From: Eucriotettix oculatus
Taxonomy: Eukaryota > Arthropoda > Insecta > Orthoptera > Tetrigidae
Direction of reading: 5' to 3'
DNA: 64,000 nt
Assembly (NCBI GenBank): GCA_034510155.1
Contig: CM067376.1
Span: 224,027,810 to 224,091,809, forward strand
Part shown: piece after piece, positions 1-11,530 of the stretch
Layout: each line of letters begins with the position of its first letter
How positions within the stretch are numbered: position 1 is the first letter of the stretch
Notes under the pieces: model-generated
The model's database searches: none
The model's input: only the letters and a program-made list of their open reading frames with translations
What the model was told of the DNA's origin: nothing
Translations under genes and position numbers: made by a program

Positions 1-519
1 ATTTTTTCACTATGATCTGCTTTACGAAAACATTTTGACAATTACAAAAATAAGTCCATCCTGGAATTATTTTCCAGAAATGTTTTTCACATTTCGACCC
101 AAATTATCCATTCTTTGATCACCAAATAAATAGGTTCTAATAATAACCAAAATTGTTCCAAATAGAAATTTTGATTTTGTGTTTCAAATCGCCTCAGTAT
201 GTTAAATAAATTGGTGATAAGATTATTGTACTTGGAATGTTTAATTTTGATAAGCAATACAGTGTCGGCTTTCGGATGACGTTCAACCCTTCCTCTGGTC
301 TCTTCCAAGAAGCATAATTTTTGCAAATTCTTTTCATCATCTATTCTCATAACCTGCCATACTTAACGATAACCTGTCCCAGGGGGCCAAAGATACAGTA
401 TTCTGGGCAATTAAAACAATCTGATTAACTCTCTCAACCACAATCATAGAATAATCATTTTTGTAATATTTCAACACAGGAATTCAGAAAAGGATCGTCA
501 GTATTGTTTTCTGGAACCA

Positions 520-760
520 AATAATCAGTCTCTTCTTCTCATCCACATATCTTGGACCAAACACAGCCTAAACCCACATGTCCAACGTCTCCGAAAACGC
601 GTCACCCAAGGATTTAATATTATCAGATGCCTACGATGCAGAACCCACTCAGTCATCCTAAATACCTCCCACTTATGTACAAAATTTTCATCCGTTCAAT
701 TTTAGACTATAGCCACATATTTCAACACCGTCACCTTTAATCTGTAAAGGCTCCGTAGTA
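520..760 (+). pseudogene. Decayed LINE reverse-transcriptase C-terminal fragment
   Basis: One frame reads LMYKIFIRSILDYSHI around 670-720. This resembles the 'lYk.lIRS.lDYG' block found just after the RT palm in Jockey/I-clade LINEs. Stops and frame changes surround it, so it is a dead fragment. The clade assignment is inferred from this one block. Confidence 0.4.
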
Positions 761-1404
761 AATAATTCTATGTTTCTATCTTTCACTCTCCATCTTCACC
801 ATCCCATGAGCTTTATACAGAATCCTAAATTCAAATATACATATACACCGGAAATCATCATCTACAATAGAAAAGAAAACTAAAGAGTTACAATTCCAAA
901 TTTCCCACGATACTGTAACTGCCGCATCGTTCACCAGACGAAATACTAGCCAAAACTGAAATGTAATAATTCCGAAAGCAAAAAATTAAAAATCACCTCA
1001 AAATGTAATACTTAAAGTAAGTATACTGTCTGAGCCCTTCAATTTTTTATTAAAATTGTAATTTAAAAAAATAGACATCACAAATCACATAAAGTAGAGT
1101 GCCTCTAGTCCTATAGCGTGAAGAACTTGAATAACACTTTAAAATGTGAGTGATGAAAGGCGGTTACATTTTATTTTGGTTGTCTTATAATATTTTAAAT
1201 GGAACAGTTAAAAGACACTACTCTCAATATTTATATGACACTAAATTGAAAGATATGTTACACCGATAATATCATTCCTTCAACTAATATATTTAGGGTG
1301 ACAGGTTACATAAGGGTTATCCATTTAATGGCAACTCCCTTTAAAGGCTATAATTTAAAAATTATTCCCTGTTGATATATATCCGCTATTCGTGTTTTAA
1401 ACCA

Positions 1405-1505
1405 TTCACGATCTTTCCTAATAGAGATGCAGGGCAAACCCTGGAAAACATGAAACAGTTGGGCCGAGCTGTTGATACGTGCTCTACGTCCTTCCGAATG
1501 ACGGG
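1405..1505 (-). repeat. Dispersed repeat C, short reverse copy (C1)
   Basis: Read on the minus strand, this stretch (ATTCGGAAGGACGT... to ...CCCTGCATCTC) matches the middle of the repeat copies at 15205-15712 and 26345-26840. It is a truncated copy of the same unclassified family. Confidence 0.5.
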
Positions 1506-2025
1506 AATAAATTGATTCATAAACTCTATTGCCGGTATTCCTAAGAAAGAGATCAGGTATATTATGAACCACTGCTATTATTATTTGTTTATATGCCCCG
1601 TGTTTCATTCTCATTTTTTCACTATTATCTGCCCGTTCGAACACGTCTGCTGTAGATCGTGATGAAATTCTTAACTTTTAATGGGTAAATTTAATTATTT
1701 CATAGCGTTATCAGTTTTATTTAAAGATTCTTTACTTCTATCACAAATATTAAATCACTAGCATTATGATACGGGAGCTAAAATGGTTTTCAATATTTCC
1801 TTCCTTTTAACACACAGTTGTACGTTTACCCAGATTTTAGAGAATGTTTTCTAATTTATTGGTTCACCAAAATTCAGAATGCTGAACTTTTCAGAGACAA
1901 TGACGTGAACATTGGGAGGTGTGTGAGCTTAGCCGTCGGTAATTATCACAAGATCCGCATGAACGGCTGATGAAATAGGGAATTAGAGGAGTATAGTCAG
2001 TTATAGACGGCCGCGCCCTGCGATG

Positions 2026-2083
2026 ACTTGCTTAAGGTCAGCAAGTCCAGCACCGTCAAGGTTGTCGTTGCCCCTATATATAA
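2026..2083 (+). promoter_or_regulatory. Promoter block and TATA box of cuticle-like gene 1
   Basis: A TATA box (TATATATAA) sits at 2075-2083, 52 bp before the start codon. Just upstream, 2026-2066 contains TTAAGGTCAGCAAGTCCAGC and then TCAAGGTT. The same block, with a few transitions, lies at the same spacing before the paralog at 21320. AAGGTCA and TCAAGGTT resemble nuclear-receptor half-sites (FTZ-F1/ERR-like). That reading is inference; the conservation between the two promoters is seen directly. Confidence 0.7.
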
Positions 2084-2134
2084 CTCTAGCCAGCGGCTTA
2101 TGTTAACAGTAACTAACTGTAGCAAGCAATCACC

Positions 2135-2645
2135 ATGAAGTGCCTGGTAAGTACTCACACAGTGACCAGTGAAGGTGTAGGTGGCGTTGGGAAACATATT
2201 AACGTTGATCTTTGCGCAGATCGTCCTGAGCGCCCTGGTGGCCGTCGCCCTCGCCAGACCCGGACTCCTCGCCGCCCCCGGCGTGTTGGGTCTCGGTGGT
2301 GCCACCTCCGCCCTGCTGGGTATCGACGCCGGCCTTCTGGCTAGAGACGCCGTCGTGAACCAGGCCCAGACCGCCGTGGCCCAGACCCAGGGAGCCATCG
2401 CCGCCGCCCAGGGCACCGCCGCCGCTGTGCAGGGATCCGTGGCCGCCGCCCAGGGCGTCATCGCCGCCGAGCAGGGTAGAGTCGCCGCTATCGATGGTCT
2501 CGCCGCCTCCGGCGCCGGCATCGTCGCCGCCCCCGCTCTCGGCTACGGTCTCGGCCTCGGCCTTGGCGGTCTTGGCGGTCTTGGCGGTCTTGGCGTCGAC
2601 GCTCACCTCGCCGCTAAGATCAACAGCGGACTCCTCGTTCTCTAA
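2135..2645 (+). CDS. Alanine/glycine-rich secreted cuticle-like protein, gene 1 (two exons)
   Basis: Coding exons are 2135-2146 (M-K-C-L) and 2220-2645, joined in phase 0 across a 73-nt intron (2147-2219, GTAAGT...GCGCAG). The product is about 145 aa. Residues 1-16 form a signal peptide ending at ALA before RPG. The middle is built from AQTQGAIAAAQGTAAAVQG-like units rich in Ala and Gln. A Gly-Leu run (GGLGGLGGLG) follows, encoded by a tandem 9-mer near 2563-2596. The tail is DAHLAAKINSGLLVL, shared with the paralog at 21320-21709. Such low-complexity secreted proteins are typical of insect cuticle or secretory matrices, but I cannot assign a named cuticular family. An unspliced reading from 2181 exists, but it lacks a signal peptide and does not match the paralog, so the spliced model is preferred. 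The exon is strikingly GC- and CpG-rich against AT-rich flanks. Confidence 0.85.
2147..2219 (+). other. Intron of cuticle-like gene 1
   Basis: A 73-nt intron with GTAAGT donor and TTTGCGCAG acceptor, placed after the fourth codon inside the signal peptide. The paralog at 21320 has no intron at the equivalent position. Confidence 0.8.
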
Positions 2646-2701
2646 ACACTCAAAATCCGGCTTCCAACAATAATTTTCTCTTTGTACAAAATTAATTTAT
2701 C

Positions 2702-2707
2702 AATAAA
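2702..2707 (+). terminator. Polyadenylation signal of cuticle-like gene 1
   Basis: AATAAA lies 57 bp after the stop, followed by a short segment (GATCAGCGACTTTCTATT) and a GT/T-rich stretch. The paralog has nearly the same segment after its own AATAAA at 21753-21758. Confidence 0.75.
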
Positions 2708-2724
2708 GATCAGCGACTTTCTAT

Positions 2725-5055
2725 TCTATATGTTGTTTGTCCTTTTTTTACTTAATTCGACACATTCATGGTATAATTCCTTGTCTATGAGTAAGCGTTA
2801 TTGCTTGTCCTGTAACATATGCCAAGAAAGTGTGCGAAATATTTTGCCGCCAAGATAGCTATTCTGATAAAGTAATTCTATTAGAACACACATTTTAATT
2901 AATGGCTTTATGTAATTATAAATGTACTTCCTGTTTGAAAGTGGTCTTTTACAATACACACATCTTTCATATAAGTCTCACGTGTTAAATTTTCAACTTT
3001 CTAGGTATTAAATTTAGACTACACAATGCTTTATAATTAAGAAAGAAAAAGTGATTGAGTGAGAGAAATGGGGAAAGAGGGGAGGAGACGGAGGGAAAGT
3101 AAGAAGAAAATCACTCTACATTATTAACTCCTTTATGCCTCTAAGTCTTCTCTTGCAAAGAATTACCACCAACCGATGCTGCAAGTAGGTTATGGAGCCA
3201 TATTTGGTTTACGAAAATAATTGACCCTATTAATTAAAATAAATTGGTTTATCTTTTCTTTGACGTATCTTCAGAAGTTCCGAGATTGGATTCAAGGAAG
3301 TTCTCTATTCCATTTTGTCATAGTTTGAAAACTTATCGCTTCCCGTTGTCTTGCGCTGGTTGTGTGATGAGAGATGAAGCCAATGCGTCACTGGAACATA
3401 CGAAGTGACAACATGATCTCTGGTCCGTACACGTTCATGTCTCAAATACAATTTGGAACGCGCACAAACCAGATTTTATATACATATTTGTACTCTTAAG
3501 GAGCTCGGTTTACCGAACAGCTTTTGCATATGTTAAAAGAAGAAAATGAATTACAAAATCACTTTTATTTTCATTTCATTTGTCCTTCAAACAGACGTAT
3601 ATTGTAACTCGATAAAAAGCGTCCTTGTACGCGCACGTTCCTCACCGCAATAATTGGTTCTCCGCGTGAATAAACTTTGCTTCTTTTGCTATTTTTTAAT
3701 CGTCCTGAAAAAGTTTCTGTTGTACGTAAAGCACGTGAGGTCATGAGATTAAATTTTCAATGAATAATAGTTTTCTTGAAATAAGTATACTGATTGTTCT
3801 TTTGTTCCGAGAATTGCAACACCCAAAGGCAGAAATCGTGCTCTAGATTTATGTGAACTTTTAAACGCTTTGAACTCGTTATCTCAAATCATTTATACAA
3901 ATGTCTTACTTACATTTTTCTTGGATATTCATTTAAATCGCTGAGATAATTTCTCAAATGAATTTTAAACTCAATATACCATGTTACTGATGATACATAT
4001 CTGGCATCATTACAGATCTTTGTCTTTGTTTTCTATCATGGTTATTACAATTGGTTTTATAAATGAAAATTATATACTTGTTTTGAAATTATGTTGTATG
4101 CAATAACGTATTATAACTAAGAACAATTTTACGGAATGAAAAGCACTCCAGAATTTCAACCGAGTAACGACGTTTGTTTGGCTTCTTCAACCAGCATTCA
4201 ACCCGATCCCTACAAACAATTTTACTGTATAGTCAGACATCGACCATTTTATATGAAACACACAGCTTAATGTGTTCCTTTGAAATTGACTTATTTCAAA
4301 TATCAGAGCTTTCCTAGATAGATGTGAACAGGCATGATTATAAAATGGAAATTAACACCGAATGGAGAGTCAATTCCTGATTAAGTAAAACAAAGTCATA
4401 ATTTGTATATGAGGTCATAAATACTGAGTCATTTGAGGCGTGTGGTTTTATTAATTTAAAATGAATTATTACTGCCTTCGTGACACCCGATATTGTAACA
4501 CGTTCATGACATCGCTGTATGTTGCTGCACTTTTGTCGCTAGTTAAAATAAATTATTCTTTTTGGTAAAAGGCTGTGTCATGCATGTCGGTGGTAAGTAT
4601 TAAGAGAGCCAATCGTAATAGCGAAACAATATTTTTTTAATGATCGAAAACACTGCAGGAGCGTATTTGTTGCAGTTGCAGTGTGCAGTCGAGCATTGTC
4701 ATGAAGTGAAATATCTGATCACTCACCATACAGGCCGAACTTGGCTCCCTCGTTTTTTATCTACTTGTTCACAAGAAACGTTTGCTTGAAGGTCAGTATC
4801 TTGACACAGATGAGCTGTAGACCGGCGTAGAGAATTAGCTGCATTATATGGGGATATATATATATATATTATAACCTCTCAATTGCTTGATAGTACATTA
4901 TATACTCGGTATCTCAGTAAAGGGGGGATGGACGTGTAAATTAGTACAGGGAACGAAGGTGAACTAACAACATAAATAAAAGAAAATGATAACAGAATTA
5001 CACTCAAAGGAAGTAGAAATGCTTTCATAGAAGCTCAAGTAGGAGCGTATAGCTA
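2725..5055. other. Intergenic, no recognisable gene
   Basis: AT-rich sequence with no ORF of recognisable content. A short (TA)n run lies at about 4855-4870. A purine-rich patch with AGAG/GGGA character lies near 3050-3110. Nothing else was identified. Confidence 0.55.
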
Positions 5056-5059
5056 ATTT

Positions 5060-5135
5060 AGAAAAAAGACAAGATTGGAAAAATGTCGACGGGGCCAGGG
5101 ACTCAAACCCTGGGCCTCCTTTTTTCCTGGCGGGC
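5060..5135 (-). repeat. tRNA-derived SINE, 3' part, split by a LINE insertion
   Basis: Read on the minus strand, this contains a B-box-like GGGTTTGAGTCCCTGGCCCC followed by a tail ending near CATTTTTCCAATCTTG. It matches the intact SINE at 62095-62222. The remaining A-box end of the same SINE appears at 6001-6040, after an inserted LINE. Confidence 0.7.
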
Positions 5136-6000
5136 TTTCTACAATTATGAGCTATGGCATCTCTAATTGGGGAAACTGCTCCAGGAGTAATGAAATATTT
5201 AAGTTGCAAAAGCGTGCAATTAGTATACTTTCTAGCACGAATTCTAGATTGAGTTGCAAACCTTTCTTCAAAAGTTTGCAAATACTTACTTTACCAAGCG
5301 TATATATTTATGATATATTAAAGTTCGTAAAGCGGAACACTAATCTGTTTCAAATAAATGGCGAGTTTCATGCGACCAGAAATCGTTCAGCTCTAAGGTC
5401 GGACAAGCATCGCCTTGCTCTACACCAGAAAAGTATTCACAATACTGGGATAATCTTATACAACAGCCTTCCGCCAGAGGTTAAAAATAGTACCTACAAA
5501 AGCTTCGTGAAGCAGAGTAAAACTATTCTTTTAAATAGCGCGTTTTACACGGTACAGGATTTTCTTAATCATCATTCTAGTATTTAAATCAAGGTTCCTA
5601 CAAAAAGTTTTGAATGAGCTGCTGCCAACTTGTAAAATAGCACACACCACATATCTTTAAAATTTCTATTCAGTTTTTTCTGCTCTTTTGTTTGTTTGTT
5701 TCATGTATTGCCTGGAGCTACGACGGAAGGACAGTTTCCTGGTCGCAGAGCTCCAAGTAGTTAAAACTCCATTGCGTGTTCCTCAGTGTGTGCTTGTTTG
5801 TGTTTCCCAGTGTGTGTGTGTGACATCGTGTGTCCGTGTTGTGTTTATATTGACTTTTGTTTATATACATTTTCTTTTATTAATTTATTTTAAGATTATT
5901 TGTCTTTAATTATGTACTTTATATTGTTCATTTTTAATTTTTAATGTATGACGTATCCTATTTCCTCAATCGAGGATTAATGAAACAACAATAAATCTAA
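5136..6000 (+). mobile_element. Jockey/CR1-type LINE 3' end inserted in a SINE
   Basis: An open stretch to 5587 (coding part from about 5150) encodes the C-terminal region of a LINE polymerase. It has GISNWG, a LQKRAISIL segment, a CKPFF-LQILTLPSVYIYDIL segment, HRLALHQKS and ILYNSLPPEVKN, then a terminal VQDFLNH. This order is typical of the region after the RT palm in Jockey/CR1-like elements. The frame stops at 5587. A 3' UTR-like T/G-rich segment follows, and the element ends at about 5990-6003 in a short AATCTA repeat. The 5' truncation and simple-repeat end fit target-primed reverse transcription. There is no RT palm or endonuclease, so it is non-functional. Confidence 0.75.
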
Positions 6001-6040
6001 ATCTACCACTGAGCTAATCCGAGTCGACGTCCAAGGACCG
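6001..6040 (-). repeat. tRNA-derived SINE, 5' part (continuation of the split SINE)
   Basis: The minus strand reads CCTTGGACGTCGACTC then TTAGCTCAGTGGTAG, an A-box-like tRNA head. It continues the SINE interrupted at 5136. Confidence 0.7.
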
Positions 6041-6189
6041 ACTCAACATCCCTCTATTCCCGTAAACGTAAGCCAGGCTCACCTGCAATGCACTAATCAC
6101 ATTCTTCACATCCTAATTCTAAGAAATACGTGAAAAATAGGCGTTAAGGAACACATGCGTCACGCGTCCGCCTGGCCCTCATATACCCG

Positions 6190-6660
6190 CCGTTATATTC
6201 TTACCTACGAATCTCTGACCTTCTTCAGCCGTTTTGTCTTGACGGCAGAGAACAGAGGTGTTGGTGACGTAGGAAGAAAGGTTGAGGGGAGTGGGATCGT
6301 GGGGCGAGTGGGAGCCCGCGAGGAGCGAGCATCCCTTCTTTTTCTGAACTTGTTATGGCCGTGGTATGGGAGAGACGAACGCGGCCCTGCCTTGCAGAGA
6401 TGCTCTCAATTGCGAATTGCAGTCCGAGAATTGAAATGTTTTGACTTAATTTGTTTCGAAAGCTTTTAAATGTTTTCTTTCCTTTTCTTATATGATAAAA
6501 AAATTTTGTTTCGTGTTTGTCGTTTCCGATTATCTCAACCTGCCACGTGGCAACCCGAAACGTCAAAGCGACTCCGACGAAAGGAATAAGTTTAGTTACA
6601 ATGTATATGTATATATATATATAATACTGGACCCTGCGTAGGTAAGTATACTCGAGACTT
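6190..6660. repeat. Dispersed repeat F, copy 1
   Basis: The part 6190-6480 matches 48490-48840: same TTACCTACGAATCTCTGACC start, then the TTGGTGACGTAGGA and CCCTGCCTTGCAG segments. A GAAACGTC motif lies at 6557-6564. Near 6640-6655 the sequence GCGTAGGTAAGTATA is roughly the inverse of the start, suggesting inverted termini. The overlapping ORFs on both strands have no recognisable domain and are not treated as genes. Confidence 0.6.
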
Positions 6661-6669
6661 GACATAGTT

Positions 6670-8175
6670 ATCGCTGTTAGTATAATGTTGGGAGCTGAGA
6701 TCAGGCACTAGAACTTTGAATCGGAAATCAATTGAAATTTGAAACTTCGGTTATTTAATTGGGAGAGTTTGTCCACTCTTCCAAATTATTTTTTCAACAA
6801 CAACCTCACTTTAACGGGAAAAAGATTAGTAATTTTGACATCCTATATATATTTCCCCTTGAATTGTAGCAGTCTAGGAATTTATTCAGAAGTGCACAGC
6901 ATGAAGTTGAATGCGATAATCAAATTTATGAACGTAACACATAAAAAAATTCGTGCAAATTATGCACGATCAGAAAATAATAGTTTTCCTATAAATCTCT
7001 AGAGAAATACTAATGATTAAAAAATTTAAATGAAAAACGTAATAAATTACTGAAGGGATTAATAATTGTACACCTGATTTAACGCTTATAAATGACTCCA
7101 ACAGCATTCAGAAAAAGTAATCCTATTTCTAGGAAATTTAAATTTTTTCCAGATTAGGAATGTATATTTTTTAGAATTTCAAGGTGTTACGTTTCGACCT
7201 ACCAATACGACCTAGTGAAATATAGGTTTTAGAAAAACTGTGTTTGACAAAGGTGTACAATAAGGTGAAAACGTAATGTATTAATTTTTCAATAACATAA
7301 TTGTTTCTGTTTTGTTATAAAGGCCAAAATATTAACATTTTTAATCCGTCGTTTAATGTATAATAGCAATCATTTTCGTGGTCTATTAAGTCAAAGTCGA
7401 ATACCTACCACATCGGAACCGGTTTAAAGAGAAAAAAACTGATTAGTGAAGTGACAAACTGTGAGAACGTGAAAGCAACGCTGAATATTAGATAAATTTA
7501 CTGATGGAAAAAAGAAACCGTATTTTAGTCCCAGATCGTCGGCTAAAATAATGATAAGTGGCAAAAGTGTAATAAAGATTAAATGTATCTGTAAATGCTA
7601 CGTGTGTAATGTTCTAGAATTGAATCGGGTTTCCAAATACAGACAAATTTTATAAATTATATCTAATTAGGTTAGAGATTTTTCCTCAATCACTCAAACA
7701 AAATAGAGGGATTTTATTACCAAGGGCCTTTGAGAGTGTTTGTATGATTTTATGGCATTTTTTGCTCAAACTGAATTTTTATGCATTTACGAAACATACA
7801 CAGGCGATTTTTCTGTATTTTTGTGAAATTAGTGAAGATAACCAAATTTAACTAACCTTGAGATTTGTATCACAGGGACGAAATACTTGATGACGCACAT
7901 TTTCATTTCTTGAAAGCAGCCCGTTTTTCTACCTATATCCAATGACAAAAGGCAGAGGCGGAACATAATTTTTCGTTCGTCTTCCGAGTTCTTCCACTTG
8001 AAGAATGGTTTTAACTTTGACGAAACGTCTGATACGCCTCTATTCTATACTTGAAATTAATATTTGATTTTTTCTCATATATTATTAATAGAACAATTAT
8101 CTGATAATAATTTTCCACTACTTATATATATATATATATATATATTCAATATGCACGTATAATTTTTTAGTATAT
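6670..8175. other. Intergenic, no recognisable gene
   Basis: AT-rich sequence with normal CpG density (about 18 CpG between 7081 and 7680 by hand count). It contains one hairpin/GAAACGTC motif (listed at 7994-8036) and a (TA)n run at about 8125-8144. Confidence 0.55.
7994..8036 (+). repeat. Hairpin plus GAAACGTC motif (Penelope-like terminal type)
   Basis: CTTGAAGAATGG... followed by ...TTTGACGAAACGTC. The pattern (TGA-AGA, short spacer, GAAACG) recurs in this window in inverted-repeat elements and resembles, imperfectly, a hammerhead ribozyme core. It is degenerate here. Confidence 0.4.
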
Positions 8176-8179
8176 AGGA

Positions 8180-9545
8180 GAATGGAACGTCAAATATAAT
8201 GCTAGTTAGGAGAAGAACAGTTTGATTGCAGGATGAATGTAGGGACAAGAGAAACAACATTGACTATGCGACTAATTTTAGAAGACAGGAAAGGAAAAAC
8301 CGCCTACGTTTATGGCATTTGTAGATTTTAAAAAAAAGCGTTTGATAATGTAAACTGTTAAGAATAGTGAAGAGCACTGGGAAAAAACGAGAAAGTAGGC
8401 TTATACATAATCTCTACAGAAGACAGGCAGCAGTAATTATAAATCAAGAAAAGAAAACCGTAATCAAGAAAGGAGAAAAACAAGGATGCAGTTTATCTCC
8501 CATGCTGTTTAACTTATATATAGAACAAGCGATGAAGAAGGTTAAAGCGGAATATGGAAAAGGAATTATACTGCAAGAAGAAGAAATAAAAACCTTACGC
8601 TTTGCCGACGATATTCTAGTATTAGGGAAGTCAGGAGAAGACTGTGAAACCATAATAAATGGCCTGAACGGAGTCCTGGGGAAAGAGTTCAATGAAATGA
8701 ATGAAAATAGCCTATGAGGGCAAAGGAAGTAGGGGTAGCTTTTAGTTGGCTCCCGCGGTGAGATAATCCGCGTAACATGTCTTATTAATACACTACACGA
8801 TTTACACACTGTCACTAAGTCGTAGTTCAAGTTATTTCCACTTTCAACTTCCAAGAGTTCAATATGAGTATTATTAGAGGGAAAGGCAAGGTAATGGAGT
8901 GTAGCTTGGGAAACAGTGGAATAACAAAGGGTGTTAGATTGGGAAGGGATATTTAGACAGAAGTTAAGGAATTCTGGTACTTGGGAAGCGTAATAACTAG
9001 GGATGGTAGAAGTATAGTAGACATAAAGAGCAGGATAGCACAGGCAAGGAAGGCTTTCGCGAAAAACAGGAATTTACTTACGGGTAATATGAGTGTGAAT
9101 ATTAGGAAATCGTTGCTGAAAATTTTCGTTGGCGTTATATGGGTGCGAAACGTGGACGATATGAGTTGGGGAAAGGAAAAGAATAGAAGCCTTTTAAATT
9201 TGGTGCTATAGGCGAATGCTGAAAATCAGATGGGTGGATAGAATCACAAACGAGGAAGTTCTAAACAGAATAGGGGAAGAGCGAACAATATGGAGGACGT
9301 TGACTAAGAGAAGAAATAGATTAATAGGCCGCGTTATAAGACACAAGGGTCTTGTAAAATTAGCATTAGACGGAAGTGTGTGGAGTAAGAACAGAAGAGG
9401 GAGGCCAGGGATGGAATACGCTAAATAGATTAGGGAAGATGCTGGTTGTGCTAGTTATATAGAAACGAAAGGCTTGCGCACGATAGGTTGGCATGAAGGG
9501 TTGCATCAGAACAATCTTATGACTGAAAACCACAACAACAACAAT
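8180..9545 (+). mobile_element. RTE/L1-like LINE fragment with reverse transcriptase, copy 1
   Basis: Pieces in shifting frames give GTRETTLTMRLILEDR (about 8236-8285), KAFDNV (about 8337-8352), then an open block at 8367-8717 with GEKQGCSLSPMLFNLYIEQA and LRFADDILVLG. FADD is the RT catalytic YxDD box. Further blocks at 8981-9211 and 9216-9428 encode the post-RT region (GSVITRDGRS, MLKIRWVDRITNEEVL). The copy ends in a short (AAC)n at about 9529-9543. An internal stop splits 8717 from 8981. Other fragments of the same family lie at 10733-11290 (minus), 41700-42110 (plus) and 42588-42810 (minus). Confidence 0.85.
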
Positions 9546-9549
9546 TTTT

Positions 9550-10420
9550 TAGAACGAAAGAGAGTTTTTTCAAGGAGTTTATTAGAATTTTATGTCCAGT
9601 TCTATATAATATAAATTGGTGCACCTTAAAATTGTTTACCTTTAATTATGGCAATTCATGTAACTCTTGTTCACTTAAATTTGTATGGTACGCGAGTGCG
9701 TATTACGATTCATCTTCTTGACTATAAGAGAAACGAGAATGTTTGCGCGTTATGTTTTTTTGCGAGGGCAGGTGAAAATGTTCTAAAGACACTATCTCAG
9801 GATCCGCACTGGATAGTAGTGTGGGATTCTACCCACTAAAAACACCTCCCTTTCCAACGATGACTGTGTGTATCTTCCTGTGGGACCGTCGTTAGACATT
9901 ACTTCACAGGAAGCAGTCGTAGCGTCAATCTGTCTCTGTCTCCTTTCAACATCATTATTTCTCTCTTTTTCGAAATTTCTTAATCTTTGAATTACTGTAG
10001 AGGCAGATGCGCTTACCTTATTCCAGGTATTAGGTGAAAGCAGCATATTGGGTATCAAATTATCTGGTGTTATTGAAGTTCCAATATCACTTTCTAATGC
10101 TCGTCTCTCATATGAAAATCTCGAGCAACTGAAAAACACCATGTTCTGGTGTCTCATTAAATCCCTGAAGCAGGTAACTCCCTCTAATAAAATAGGAAGG
10201 GAATTGAAAAGGGAGGATGTGGAAGGTAGAGCAAGGTAACCAACCATATTTCATTAGGCATCGCTAAAAGCTTTGGGCGGCAGAACAGGGCATAAATAAA
10301 TTTCTGAACATCAACCTTTGTAGTCTTGAAAACAATAGTCCTTACCTGAATGCCCAGCTGACATAACTTAAAGACGGAGGATTTTATCAATAATACCCCT
10401 GCGTCCGGAATATATGAATG
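9550..10420. other. Repeat-derived region with unassigned minus-strand ORF
   Basis: A 151-aa minus-strand reading (10247-9792) includes the text LLSPNTWNKVSASASTVIQ and a basic QRLRNFEKERN segment. I cannot assign it to a family. Its N-terminal part overlaps a reverse copy of dispersed repeat C (about 10150-10250), so it is more likely transposon-derived than a host gene. Confidence 0.4.
10150..10250 (-). repeat. Dispersed repeat C, short reverse copy (C2)
   Basis: Contains the hallmark GGAAGGGAATTGAAAAGGG and a GTGGAAGGTAGAGCAAGG segment. Reverse-complemented, these match the 3' parts of the copies at 15205-15712 and 28640-29030. Confidence 0.6.
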
Positions 10421-10732
10421 TTACAGGATAACGGCCACGTGTTCTTGCCAAAGGAAAGATCTCAAAATGTTAGTTCCGCAGGCAGTCCATCGCTCTCAGC
10501 GACAGGATCCCTGCCTCCACCTATCATGGCAGGAGGGAAGCCCATTAGCATGCTAATGTGCCTACTTTCATGTTTTTTGCCTCTGGTCTATTCATATAAA
10601 GTGTTTTCCATCCCCACATTTACGTAATTTTTCCCCTCTTATAATTCCTGAGAAGGTCCATGTACCTGACAAAGCTGGCTAATATCAGTGAAGTATCGGT
10701 TTTAATTAATTCTTTTTTCTAAACTTTTGTTG

Positions 10733-11290
10733 TGGTATTCAGTTCTAAGACTGGTCTATGCAACTCTTCGTTCTATCTTGCGCAAGACTTTTCAATTCCG
10801 CATATCTACCACATTCCACATCCTCCCTAATCTAATTGCAAACCTACATCATCCCTAACTGCTTAGTATATTCCACCCTTAGCCTGCCTCTTTCCCATCC
10901 ATCTGATTTTCAGAAATCTAGTACAGCCCCACATTTCAAAGGCTTTTATTGTTTTCCTTTCCCCAACTCATATCGTCCACGTTTCGCGCCCATATAACGT
11001 CTGCTCCATTTTCAGCAACGATTTCCTAATATTCAAACTCATATTACCCGTAAGTAAATTCCTGTTTTTCGCCAAAGCCTTCCTTGCCTGTGCTATCCTA
11101 CTCTTTATGTCTACTATACTTCTAGCATACCTAGTTATTATGCTTTCCAAGTAGCAGAATTCCTTAACTTCCATCGTCCAAATTTCAAATTTAAGATACT
11201 CTTTGCTCATATAACACCCTAAGCTATTCCAATGCTTCCCTTACTACATTCCATTATCTTCGTTGCACCCCACTTAATCTTCATGGTGTC
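10733..11290 (-). mobile_element. RTE/L1-like LINE 3' fragment, copy 2
   Basis: It begins (in + coordinates) with TTGTTGTGGTATTCAGTTCTAAG, the reverse complement of the (AAC)n end of the copy at 8180-9545. It continues with the same post-RT coding region (minus ORF 11210-10968, containing IVDIKSRIAQARKALAKNR). Frame breaks show it is dead. Confidence 0.8.
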
Positions 11291-11444
11291 ATTTACCTGC
11301 AGGTTCACGTTTACGCCATTCATTATGTGAGTGTGATTAGCTCATAAAAATGTAAATTTTTGATTTTCATTAAAGCAATTTCTTTAAATTTGTTAGTATT
11401 ATTATCTTAATTCAATTGTCTTATTTCTTGTTGATATTTATGGA

Positions 11445-11530
11445 TATCGCAAGGTCCTGGGTTCGATTCCCTGGTCCGGTTGACATTTTTCCATTCTTGT
11501 CTATCTTCTAAAAATTAACTGTATGAAATT
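11445..11530 (+). repeat. tRNA-derived SINE 3' fragment
   Basis: Contains a B box (GGTCCTGGGTTCGATTCCC), then CTGGTCCGGTTGACATTTTT and CATTCTTGTC, the tail shared with the SINE at 62095-62222. No full A-box tRNA head is evident. Confidence 0.65.

Larger units (their letters stand above)
1..1985. other. Intergenic AT-rich DNA with repeat remnants
   Basis: No gene is supported here. The stretch is AT-rich and its short ORFs have no recognisable content. Two repeat traces are listed separately: a LINE remnant near 520-760 and a reverse copy of dispersed repeat C near 1405-1505. The rest holds nothing I can identify. Confidence 0.6.

Noticed and set aside
1997..2606. Long minus-strand ORFs over cuticle-like gene 1
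   Set aside because: They are antisense shadows of the GC-rich exon, with no independent signal peptide or domain and no match to the paralog.
6155..6665. 104-aa and 146-aa ORFs on opposite strands
   Set aside because: They lie in dispersed repeat F, and the copy at 48490-48840 does not preserve either frame.
9792..10247. 151-aa minus-strand ORF as a host gene
   Set aside because: It overlaps repeat C and has no recognisable fold or splice context; transposon origin is more likely.
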